18,158 bases of DNA from UBA6770 sp965661115 (GTDB lineage: Bacteria > Bacteroidota > Bacteroidia > Flavobacteriales_G > Salibacteraceae): contig CBFICO010000047.1 of NCBI GenBank assembly GCA_965661115.1, positions 1 through 18,158 of the forward strand, written 5' to 3'. Shown piece by piece: positions 1-7,787 of this stretch (position 1 is the stretch's first letter; each line of letters opens with the position of its first letter). The notes under the pieces are model-generated. The model was not told the DNA's origin. It ran no database searches and worked only from the letters and a program-made list of their open reading frames with translations. A program made the position numbers and the translations under genes.

Positions 1-830
1 CTGGAAACTCTTAAATGATGAGTAGATTGAAGGCCATACTTTCCACAAGCAAATGAATTAGTATGAAAATTCTTTGTATAGTTATTAACCAAAAAATCAG
101 TGGATCTATATTTACCCATTGATATTTTAGAGTTTGAGCCATTTGGAATTTTTATTTCCAAATTTTTTATTTCTCTTGTACCTGTGTTTACTTCAACCAA
201 TCTTATTGCTCCGATTGAAACTTCATTATAACCTGTTGATGAAGTCTGGAGGTATAATTTTTCTTGAAAAGTACCTATATATCTATATTCTCTTGAGAAT
301 TGGGTAAGCTCTGTTGTCAATAAAGCTTCATTGAGAACATCACAAGGAGACGAGAGATTTATCTCATAAATTTCAATTGATTTTGAGTAGGCTCCAGGAA
401 CAACCGTTTTGATGTAAAGTTTCCCGTGAATTATATCCAAAATGTCGTAATTATTTTTTTTATTTCCTGCGATAGCTTTTTGGTTAATTAAAGCACCATT
501 GCTAGTAAAATAATATATGTTCAATTTTGAACCTTTAGTATAAGATGTAACCAATATATATTGGTCATTATAGTAGAAACACTTCGCTTCTCGTATTTGA
601 TCTTTGCCTTCAATAGTTTGTTCTGAAACAAGCAGACCTTCTTTTGATAAAATGAGCACCTTTTTATCCGTATTTACGGGCTTGCCATATCCCCTCATAC
701 TTAGAATTACAATTCCATTTTCGTTTAAAGGAAAATATTTTGAATCGTCTCCTACTAAAATTTCATTTTGTGAAAAACAGGTTAATGATAGAATGAGGGA
801 AGCCAGAATAGAGCAGATAGCAGTATACAT
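1..830 (-). CDS. Secreted protein of unknown function, 3' end cut by window edge
   Basis: Reading the minus strand from the ATG at 830 gives an uninterrupted frame of about 276 codons that runs off the left edge, so the C-terminus is missing. It begins MYTAICSILASLILSLTCFS followed by QNEIL. This is a classic signal peptide with probable signal peptidase I cleavage before Gln21. The Cys18 context (SLTC) is a poor lipobox, so I favour a soluble or surface protein over a lipoprotein. The rest is rich in short beta-strand-like stretches such as DQYILVTSY, GKLYIKTV and EKLYLQTS spaced by polar turns, which resembles a beta-propeller. I recognise no catalytic motif and no family. The start lies 21 bases after the stop of the DMFase-like lipoprotein gene, so the two are probably co-transcribed. 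Any C-terminal sorting domain would lie outside the window. The gene is certain; the fold is a guess. Confidence 0.8.
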   Translation of the reverse strand, partial: MYTAICSILASLILSLTCFSQNEILVGDDSKYFPLNENGIVILSMRGYGKPVNTDKKVLILSKEGLLVSEQTIEGKDQIREAKCFYYNDQYILVTSYTKGSKLNIYYFTSNGALINQKAIAGNKKNNYDILDIIHGKLYIKTVVPGAYSKSIEIYEINLSSPCDVLNEALLTTELTQFSREYRYIGTFQEKLYLQTSSTGYNEVSIGAIRLVEVNTGTREIKNLEIKIPNGSNSKISMGKYRSTDFLVNNYTKNFHTNSFACGKYGLQSTHHLRVS

Positions 831-851
831 ATGAATTATTTTGTGATTTTT

Positions 852-2234
852 TTATTTAAGAAATTCCGTAAGAACGTTTTCGGTAATCTGAGATATAACA
901 GGGTCAGAATTTAAACAAGAGGTGTAGGTTATTGAACCTACCGAAAACACTTTTCCTCCGTTCGCATTTTCGTAAAATATCATATCAGCTCCACCTTCAT
1001 TAGGGTTAGTCCCTTTTGCTAAATGAACAAGATTTTTAGGTGAATATATGGTGATTTTATCTGTTTCGTGTCCTGATGCTCCGCCGCGTTCGCAATTGTT
1101 CCCAAATTCATCGCCATTCGATAAACCAGTATTGTTGAATATCCAGTGTGTTTCGTCTTCTACTTTGTACGGATGATAAGTATCATATCCTCTTGTGTCG
1201 TACTGGACGCCTAAAAAAGCAGATTCTGGTTTTCCTAAATCTCTCCATAACCCACCTTTTTCACTTACATAGTTATGAAAGTTACCCGTTTTTCTAGTCT
1301 CTAAGATTCGAAATGTTGGATTATAAAGCACTTTGGCATAAATACCATTTCCTCCCAAGTACATAAGGTTTCCACCATTACGCACAAAACTCCGTAATGC
1401 GTCATACATTTCCTCGGTGTAATATTCTGGATGCACTTGAATAATTATGGTTTTATAGGCGCTTAAAAGTTCTGGAGAATAATGCAGGTCTTGAGCGGAA
1501 AAAAGTCCAAAATCAATTTGTTTTTTTTCTAGCCATTCTACTAGATATAATTCCGCTCCGTAAAGGTGGTTTTTTGTATCAGGGTCAACTCTTTTGTTTG
1601 GTCTAGCAAAAGATATGTTTTCTGAATAGCGGGCTTCTTCAGAAATTCTGTTGGTATAGTAAGAACCACCTCCCCAATCGTTATATGCTGTCCAGGTGTT
1701 ATTCGATGCAATTAAAGCCAAATCAGCACTTTTTGCTGCAGGTTGAACTACAAAAGTTATCCACCAAGAACTTGACTTATTTTTTAGCCGCACCGAATAG
1801 TATCCTGATTTTGCGGTAATGGGAAGCGTGTAATTATAATTTACGTCCCAATCGCATCCCCATGAGTAGGAATAACAATAATAGTTCTGTATTTCTCCAT
1901 CGTTTATCTGATCGGAAAAAATTAAGTCTTTTTGTAATCCGTAACGGTATACTTCGATACTTACTTCTGGATATCTGCTATGAAGAGAGAAGTAAACTGT
2001 CTCTCCAGGATTATAGCTCTCTTTATCCAAGTATCCTTCAATTGAAGCGCCATTTCTTATTAACTCGCCTTGTTCGCAAGCCCTTTCAAAGTTTATAATT
2101 GGTGGCAACTCCGACTCTTGTTCACGCTCATATTTTTCAACCTCTTTTTGAGGTAGTTGTAGTTTTTCCTTGTTGCATGAACTAAAAAACAGGGACATTA
2201 CTATGAGAGAACGAAAGACAAAGATTTGCTTCAA
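852..2234 (-). CDS. Lipoprotein with N,N-dimethylformamidase large-subunit-like domain
   Basis: A 460-residue lipoprotein. The signal peptide ends in FSSC, lipidated at Cys20; the following N-K-E-K may be a surface-export signal. Residues about 60-165 look like a beta-sandwich. Residues about 168-460 match the C-terminal domain family of the N,N-dimethylformamidase large subunit, which has a glutamine-amidotransferase-like fold. The landmarks are NTWTAYNDWGGGSYY (179-193), HPEYYTEEM (268-276), GGNLMYLGGNGIY (287-299), GLWRD (328-332) and GASGHETD (385-392). In the Paracoccus enzyme two Tyr and one Glu bind a mononuclear iron. Tyr271 or Tyr272, Tyr299 and Glu390 are my candidate equivalents, without an alignment. 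Substrate is unknown, and homologues in Bacteroidota need not act on dimethylformamide. The start is a TTG at 2234: a TAA lies two codons upstream, and the next ATG (Met13) would destroy the signal peptide. It is 42 bases downstream of the propeller gene. Confidence 0.82.
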   Translation of the reverse strand: MKQIFVFRSLIVMSLFFSSCNKEKLQLPQKEVEKYEREQESELPPIINFERACEQGELIRNGASIEGYLDKESYNPGETVYFSLHSRYPEVSIEVYRYGLQKDLIFSDQINDGEIQNYYCYSYSWGCDWDVNYNYTLPITAKSGYYSVRLKNKSSSWWITFVVQPAAKSADLALIASNNTWTAYNDWGGGSYYTNRISEEARYSENISFARPNKRVDPDTKNHLYGAELYLVEWLEKKQIDFGLFSAQDLHYSPELLSAYKTIIIQVHPEYYTEEMYDALRSFVRNGGNLMYLGGNGIYAKVLYNPTFRILETRKTGNFHNYVSEKGGLWRDLGKPESAFLGVQYDTRGYDTYHPYKVEDETHWIFNNTGLSNGDEFGNNCERGGASGHETDKITIYSPKNLVHLAKGTNPNEGGADMIFYENANGGKVFSVGSITYTSCLNSDPVISQITENVLTEFLK

Positions 2235-2276
2235 AGTTTAGAGGTTTTGATTCTGTTTACTATAAATCGTTTGCGA

Positions 2277-5200
2277 TTACTCCATTTCAGGCATCCAACC
2301 TGGCGTATAACTCACCCCAGCGGCTTTCAGCTGATTTTGGATATCAATTAATTGAGTTTTTACCGTTTTCAGCTCATCTTCCACAAATTTAAGATCTGCT
2401 TGTGCAATTTTTACTTGCTCTGTTTGCGTTGCAGTAGGACTTGATGTTGTTCTCCATAAATAATATACCACAGTTCCAATTCTTGTATTAATAGAAGGGG
2501 CTGTTTCAATCTCTCTTTTAGCAATGCTGCGGTCTCCAAAAAGTTTGATGTTAAGGTTGTTTAACTGGTCTTGAATTTGAGTCAAGTTTTCAATTAACAT
2601 TCTATCGGCTTTTGGAGTAGCCAAAACAGCTTGCTGCATGAACTTAACTCGCTTGCCAAAATCTTTTGAAACGTTGTTTAGTTTGCCTAATAAGTTACGA
2701 GCATTGGCAACTTCTTTTGCAAATGTTTCTATACCACTTCTGTCGTAGCCCATTTGTTTGTTGAGCTCCAAAAATTTAACGGTAAATTCTTCGGCTTCGG
2801 TAAGCTCAGTAACCTTTCCTTTCACCACCTGATAGCCTTTTACCGAATATTTACCAGGTAAGGCCATTCTTCCAAAATCATATCCTTGATAGATGTTTTT
2901 TGGCTCTTTCGATTTTAGGCTTATCGGAGATTGCGATTCGTATCTTAAATCCCAATACAAAGTGCTAATTCCCGATTTTGCAGGTTGTTTTATTCGCCGT
3001 ACCACGTTTCCAGCATTGTCGCTAATTTCAACCAAAAAGTAGGGTTTCTTTTCATTGTCTTCGGCACGCATTTCATCATAACTAGGGTAGGGAATAGCGC
3101 TGTTGTTTTTGCTCAGTTCTTTTTCTCTTTCCTTTCGCTCATCTTTCAATGACTTTGGAGCTTCTTGTACGTAGTATTTTATCTCTGCTCCAATTCTTGG
3201 ATTAGGCGTACTATAATAACTTTCTCCTTGAAAGGTTTTTCCTCTTCTCCCCAGCTTAGACCCTTCTAAATACATTTCAGCGTCTTTTATTGGCAAAATG
3301 CCAGCGGTTGTATTGGTAAAATACTCTTCGGTTAATTCTCTCAATGGTGCATAGTTATCCAGTACATAAAATCCGCGGCCAAAGGTGGCTAACACCAAGT
3401 CGTTTTCTCGTTTTTGTATTTCCATGTCTCGCACGGCAATGGTTGGTAAGCCTGCTTTGAGTTGCGTCCATTTTGCTCCTCCATCTACAGTAACAAATAC
3501 ACCGAACTCCGTACCCACAAACAATAAGTTTGGATTTACATGGTCTTCAGCGATACAATACACCGACCCTCTTTCGGGTAGATTTCCGCTAATTGAGGTC
3601 CACGTTGCTCCTTTGTCTCTTGATCGATAAACGTAAGGTTTAAAGTCGCCATTTTTGTGGTTATTAAAAACAGCATAAGCCGTGTTCTCGCTGTGTTGCG
3701 ATGCCAACAACATGTTCACATAAGTTTTAGATGGAACTCCAGCAACCGATTCAATTTTTTTCCATGTTGTACCTGCATCTGGCGAAATGTGAATAAGACC
3801 GTCGTCTGTTCCAACATAGAGTAAATCCTCCATTTTTGGTGATTCAGAAAGAGCCACAATATTTCCGTAAATAGTAGTGGACTTGTTTTTTGCAACGGCG
3901 TCAATACTCCAAACTTTACCCATTACAGGCAAGGTGTTCCTATCAATTTGCCGCGATAAATCACCGCTTATGGTTTTCCATGTATTGCCTCTATCATCCG
4001 AACGGAACAATTTGTTAGCGGCAAAATACAAACGCTTATTATCGTGTGGAGATATGATCAATGGTGCATCCCAATTCCAACGGTAAGCTGACTCGTCTTT
4101 TTTAGGCATCGGTTTAATGTCTACCGTTTCACCAGAGGCTTTATCGTATCTAACCAAATAACCGTACTGACTTTGAGCATAAACAATGTTTGGGTCTTTA
4201 GGGTCAATAGCTGACTCAAAACCATCGCCACCTTTAGTCACGAACCAATCAGAATTTACGATACCGCGTTTATCATTGGTTCTTGAAGGACCCATTAACG
4301 AAAAATTATCCTGAGTACCACCTGCAATGTGGTAAAATGGCTCTGCATTATCTAACGCAACTTTATAAAATTGAGTGATGGGTAGGTTAGGTTTGAATTG
4401 CCAAGTTGAGGCAGCATCAAACGATTCGTAGATTCCACCATCACAGCCCATTAGGTAATGATTTTTATTTTTTGGGTTGATCCACATACAGTGATTATCT
4501 ACGTGCTTGTTTTTTTCGCCCAATGGCTTCCAAGTTGCCCCTCCGTCGTTAGAAACTTGTGCCCAAGTATCCATGCTATAAATTCTGCCTTCAACATGAG
4601 GGTCGCAAACTAATTCAACGTAATAATTACCACTCGAAGCGTATTTATTTACCTTGTTCCAGCTGGCTCCACGATCTTTTGAAACATAAATACCTTGTGT
4701 TTTTGGGGTAGCTTCAATCATGGAGTAAATAATATCTGGATTTTGCGGTTCAATGGCTAAAGCAATTCGTCCAACATCACCTTTTGGTAATCCATTTTCG
4801 AGTTTGTTAAAGGTTTTTCCGCCGTCGGTAGATTTATAAATTGCCGATTCTGGACCGCCGCTTATGTAGGTAAAAACGTGTCTTCTGCGTTGGTGAGCCG
4901 TGGCATAAATTATTTGAGGATTACGAGGGTCGAAGTGAATTTCATTAAAGCCGGTATGCTCGCTAACTTCAAGAACTTTTTCCCAGCTCTCTCCGCCATC
5001 CTCTGTTTTGTATAAACCGCGGTCTCCGCCAGCGCTCCATAGTGGTCCATATGCAGCTACAAATATTTTATTTGAGTTATTTGGGTGCACTTTTATCATG
5101 CCAATGTGTTCGGAGTTTTTTAACCCTACGTTTTTCCATGATTTACCGCCATCCATAGATTTATAAACACCATCACCATAAGCAACTGATCGTTGGTTAT

Positions 5201-5558
5201 TGTTTTCGCCGGTACCCACCCAAATGGTATGCGGGTTATTAGGGTCAATGGTTATACAACCAATAGAGTAGGAGCCTTGTCGGTCAAAAATGGGTTCGTA
5301 GGTAGTGCCCCAGTTTTCTGTTTTCCACACGCCGCCAGATGCTGCTGCTACGTAATAAGTTCCTGGAATTTTTTCGTTTATGGCAATATCAGCTACTCTA
5401 CCAGAAGTAAGTGCTGGGCCAACGGCTCTGAATTTAAAAACAGAAAGCGCTCCGCTGTTCAGTTTTGAGTTGTCCTTAGTTTCTTCAGCATCTTTTTTAG
5501 CTGCAAATAAGGTAGTGCTGAACGCAAATAGTAGGGTAATCCAAATAATTCGTGCCAT
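2277..5558 (-). CDS. Secreted sortilin/BNR-type beta-propeller protein
   Basis: A 1093-residue protein with an N-terminal signal peptide (about residues 1-20, cut near LFAA-KK). About ten Asp-box (BNR) motifs of the S/T-x-D-x-G-x-T/S-W type are spread over the first 700 residues. Examples are SMDGGKSW (134-141), TEDGGESW (185-192), STDGGKTF (243-250), SNDGGATW (336-343), SDDRGNTW (520-527), SRDKGATW (646-653) and TVDGGAKW (690-697), enough for two propellers as in sortilin/Vps10-like proteins. TFGRGFYVLDNYAPLR (725-740) closes the propeller region and is typical of this Bacteroidota family. Residues about 840-930 form a FlgD-like sandwich (SDNAGNVVRRI, LYWDLRYES). Residues about 935-1080 are helical and probably coiled coil. 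These proteins are often labelled glycosyl hydrolases, but Asp-boxes are structural and I see no catalytic set. There is no T9SS-type C-terminal domain. It follows the SPOR gene by 85 bases and probably heads a unit with the next two genes. Confidence 0.88.
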   Translation of the reverse strand: MARIIWITLLFAFSTTLFAAKKDAEETKDNSKLNSGALSVFKFRAVGPALTSGRVADIAINEKIPGTYYVAAASGGVWKTENWGTTYEPIFDRQGSYSIGCITIDPNNPHTIWVGTGENNNQRSVAYGDGVYKSMDGGKSWKNVGLKNSEHIGMIKVHPNNSNKIFVAAYGPLWSAGGDRGLYKTEDGGESWEKVLEVSEHTGFNEIHFDPRNPQIIYATAHQRRRHVFTYISGGPESAIYKSTDGGKTFNKLENGLPKGDVGRIALAIEPQNPDIIYSMIEATPKTQGIYVSKDRGASWNKVNKYASSGNYYVELVCDPHVEGRIYSMDTWAQVSNDGGATWKPLGEKNKHVDNHCMWINPKNKNHYLMGCDGGIYESFDAASTWQFKPNLPITQFYKVALDNAEPFYHIAGGTQDNFSLMGPSRTNDKRGIVNSDWFVTKGGDGFESAIDPKDPNIVYAQSQYGYLVRYDKASGETVDIKPMPKKDESAYRWNWDAPLIISPHDNKRLYFAANKLFRSDDRGNTWKTISGDLSRQIDRNTLPVMGKVWSIDAVAKNKSTTIYGNIVALSESPKMEDLLYVGTDDGLIHISPDAGTTWKKIESVAGVPSKTYVNMLLASQHSENTAYAVFNNHKNGDFKPYVYRSRDKGATWTSISGNLPERGSVYCIAEDHVNPNLLFVGTEFGVFVTVDGGAKWTQLKAGLPTIAVRDMEIQKRENDLVLATFGRGFYVLDNYAPLRELTEEYFTNTTAGILPIKDAEMYLEGSKLGRRGKTFQGESYYSTPNPRIGAEIKYYVQEAPKSLKDERKEREKELSKNNSAIPYPSYDEMRAEDNEKKPYFLVEISDNAGNVVRRIKQPAKSGISTLYWDLRYESQSPISLKSKEPKNIYQGYDFGRMALPGKYSVKGYQVVKGKVTELTEAEEFTVKFLELNKQMGYDRSGIETFAKEVANARNLLGKLNNVSKDFGKRVKFMQQAVLATPKADRMLIENLTQIQDQLNNLNIKLFGDRSIAKREIETAPSINTRIGTVVYYLWRTTSSPTATQTEQVKIAQADLKFVEDELKTVKTQLIDIQNQLKAAGVSYTPGWMPEME

Positions 5559-5643
5559 AATTCAATTTTTTAAGAGGCTCGAATATACTACACAAGATAA
5601 TTAATCTAGAAATGAAAAATGATAGTTGGTAGGCTACTACTCT

Positions 5644-6651
5644 TTATTCATCTATTTTCAGTATATACGCATCGGGCTGCAAATTGCGTATAGCGGGAAG
5701 CATACTTTCGGCTTCTTGCAGAGATCTGTATGGGCCTACATAAACTTTATACATTTCTTTCCCACCAGGAAAGTATTTCGGAATCCAGTAAATGCCTGCA
5801 TCATATCCCAGCGCTTCTAGAGTACTGTAATTGGTATTTGCCAGAGGTTTTTTACTGTTAGCACTAAAAGCAATAATCCAACTTGGGATTTCAAACTCGC
5901 CTTTTTTACGAATGATTTTAGACTTTATCGCCTCTTTTTCTTGAGTAGAAGCAGATTTGTCAGCATGCTCTTCTTTAGCCTCTTTCATTTCGGTTTCCAT
6001 GCTGTTATCCTTAGAGAGTTCTGTCTCAGAATTTTCTGATGCGTTTTCTTCCTCTAAATCCTGCCCAATGGCGCCTTCGTGAGGGGAGTCGCCTTCAGCA
6101 TTTTCAGATTCTGTAGAACTAGCACCTTCCTCGTTTTCGCCATCGTCAATTACATCAGTACTATTAGGACCCATAGCATCAACACCTTCATTCGAAAATG
6201 AATCATCTAAACTTTCAATGCGTTCTTTTTCCATGATGTTTTGGATTACCATGTAACCCAAAGCAACCAACCCAATAATGAATAAAATAGCTACTAAAAT
6301 GCCTAGCGCTTTGCTTTTACGACTCGTTCTACTTAATTCTTTTTCAGTTGGAAGTGGAAAATCTTTCGGATCTACTTGTTTTGGCTTCTCTACCGTAGAG
6401 GGTTTAAACTCTTCTTTTTCGACATCTTTGGAGGTAGTACTAGAAGCAGTTTGAGTCGCTGCCGCTGGAGCCGCTGCTGCAGTGGTTTTTGATGCAGTAG
6501 ATTTTGGTTCTTCAGTTTTTGCACCTTCTTCAGAAGCTATTGGAGCTGATTCAGTCGCTGGTTTAGCTACCGGCTTTGCTGCTGGTTTAGCTTTACGCGT
6601 GGTACTTGCTTTTTTTCTAAACGCGGGATCTCTATCTCTACCTGATACCAT
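5644..6651 (-). CDS. Single-pass inner-membrane protein with C-terminal SPOR domain
   Basis: A 335-residue protein. The N-terminal about 110 residues are cytoplasmic by prediction and rich in Lys, Ala, Pro, Ser and Thr, with AKPAAKPVAKPA repeats. A transmembrane helix spans about 115-136 (ALGILVAILFIIGLVALGYM). A strongly acidic, Ser/Glu-rich linker covers about 144-240, and a SPOR domain covers about 254-335, with the signature YKVYVGPYRSLQEAESML (301-318). SPOR domains bind denuded septal peptidoglycan. The layout resembles FtsN (short cytoplasmic part, one helix, long disordered periplasmic linker, terminal SPOR), but other SPOR proteins share it, so no symbol is given. The ATG at 6651 is the only start: TAA occurs in frame four codons upstream. 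It lies 62 bases after the glycosyltransferase stop. The composition of both disordered regions is extreme, but the frame is intact. Confidence 0.9.
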   Translation of the reverse strand: MVSGRDRDPAFRKKASTTRKAKPAAKPVAKPATESAPIASEEGAKTEEPKSTASKTTAAAAPAAATQTASSTTSKDVEKEEFKPSTVEKPKQVDPKDFPLPTEKELSRTSRKSKALGILVAILFIIGLVALGYMVIQNIMEKERIESLDDSFSNEGVDAMGPNSTDVIDDGENEEGASSTESENAEGDSPHEGAIGQDLEEENASENSETELSKDNSMETEMKEAKEEHADKSASTQEKEAIKSKIIRKKGEFEIPSWIIAFSANSKKPLANTNYSTLEALGYDAGIYWIPKYFPGGKEMYKVYVGPYRSLQEAESMLPAIRNLQPDAYILKIDE

Positions 6652-6713
6652 AACAAAAAATTAGTGAATGCAAATTATGCTAAATGCTCCAATTGAGCAA
6701 ACCTCTCCATTGA

Positions 6714-7787
6714 TTATTGTTTGATTTTTCGGTCTTTCCAACTAGGTTGAATAAATACAGAGGCAAATAACAAAACAATTAGATAAAATGGCATCATAGC
6801 GGAGGATAACATGAAAGTGAATAGGTTGGTTTTTTGATTTAACTTTTTTCTAAACTCAGAAATGAAAATGAATTCCATAACGGTTTTAGAAGTAAAAAAA
6901 GGTATTCCGATTATTGGGTGAAGGACAAAAATTAGCAAGGCAGAAACATGCACAAATCCAAAGCAAAACATCATCGATTTGTAGTTCGGAATTTGAACTT
7001 TGCTGTTCTTGCCTGACCATCTAATTCGTTGAGCAAAAAATTCTTTAGTACTAGATAATGGTTTTGTATGAACGGCTACTTCTGGTTTAAGTATGCCACT
7101 AATCAGCCCGTTTTGTTTTAGTGTTTCTTGAAGTAAAAAGATATCATCTCCACTTGTTTTTCCGTTGTCAATTTTCGGGTAAACCGCCAACCATTTTTTT
7201 CGATTGTAAGCTAAATTGGCACCGTTGCACAGGATTGGTTTTCTATTTCCAAACATACCAAAGGTGATATACTGCAAAGCTGAAAACTCCAAAGATTGAA
7301 ACCATTTATTGGTCCTAGAATCCACCATTACGGGAAGAATCAGCAAATCTGGTTTTTCTCTCAGGGCTTTTTTTATTCCTGAAATCCAGTTTTTGGGTGG
7401 CAAACAGTCCGCATCTAATTGAATACTGAACTCACTTTTAGATAACGTGTTAGCCATAAACAAAGCTGCTTTTTTTCCTGTACCCTCCTTTAATTTAATA
7501 AGTTGACTGGGGTTTTCAATACTTGATAATTCACTTTCAACTAAGGAATATGACTCGTCGGTAGAGTGGTCATCAATAAAAATGAATTCTACTACTTTGT
7601 CATCGAGTTGTTTAAGTGCGTCAAGCGTATTGAGTAGATTTTGCGATTCATTTCTAAAGGGAATAATAACAGATACAGAAGCATAGGAATCGTGTTTTGA
7701 GGGAGTTGATTGTGTTGTATTAACTCCACTATTAAGTCGCAGTAGAACTAATAAGTAGCTCAAAAGAATAATTGAGGCGGCAATCAT
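6714..7787 (-). CDS. Membrane-anchored family 2 glycosyltransferase
   Basis: A 357-residue GT-A type glycosyltransferase that should move a sugar from a nucleotide-sugar donor to a lipid or glycan acceptor at the inner membrane. A hydrophobic N-terminal segment (about 2-17) is followed by the catalytic domain. The landmarks are VSVIIPFRNE (38-47), IDDHSTDES (71-79), LDADCLPP (124-131, the metal-binding DxD), SGDDIFLLQ (212-220, catalytic-base region) and QRIRW (253-257), which fits the QxxRW motif of processive or membrane family 2 enzymes. Two or three hydrophobic segments follow (about 272-300 and 322-347). The start codon overlaps the stop of the upstream flippase-like gene as ATGA (7784-7787), so the two are almost certainly translationally coupled. 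Sugar and acceptor cannot be read from the sequence. Confidence 0.92.
   Translation of the reverse strand: MIAASIILLSYLLVLLRLNSGVNTTQSTPSKHDSYASVSVIIPFRNESQNLLNTLDALKQLDDKVVEFIFIDDHSTDESYSLVESELSSIENPSQLIKLKEGTGKKAALFMANTLSKSEFSIQLDADCLPPKNWISGIKKALREKPDLLILPVMVDSRTNKWFQSLEFSALQYITFGMFGNRKPILCNGANLAYNRKKWLAVYPKIDNGKTSGDDIFLLQETLKQNGLISGILKPEVAVHTKPLSSTKEFFAQRIRWSGKNSKVQIPNYKSMMFCFGFVHVSALLIFVLHPIIGIPFFTSKTVMEFIFISEFRKKLNQKTNLFTFMLSSAMMPFYLIVLLFASVFIQPSWKDRKIKQ

Noticed and set aside
604..834. Plus-strand open frame of 76 codons
   Set aside because: It lies antisense to the signal-peptide end of the minus-strand secreted protein gene, whose frame stays open from 830 to the edge and reads as plausible protein; the plus frame has no recognisable features.
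6685..6699. Short inverted repeat TGCTC-caatt-GAGCA between the glycosyltransferase and SPOR genes
   Set aside because: Only a five-base-pair stem without a following T-run on either strand; too weak to call a terminator or operator.
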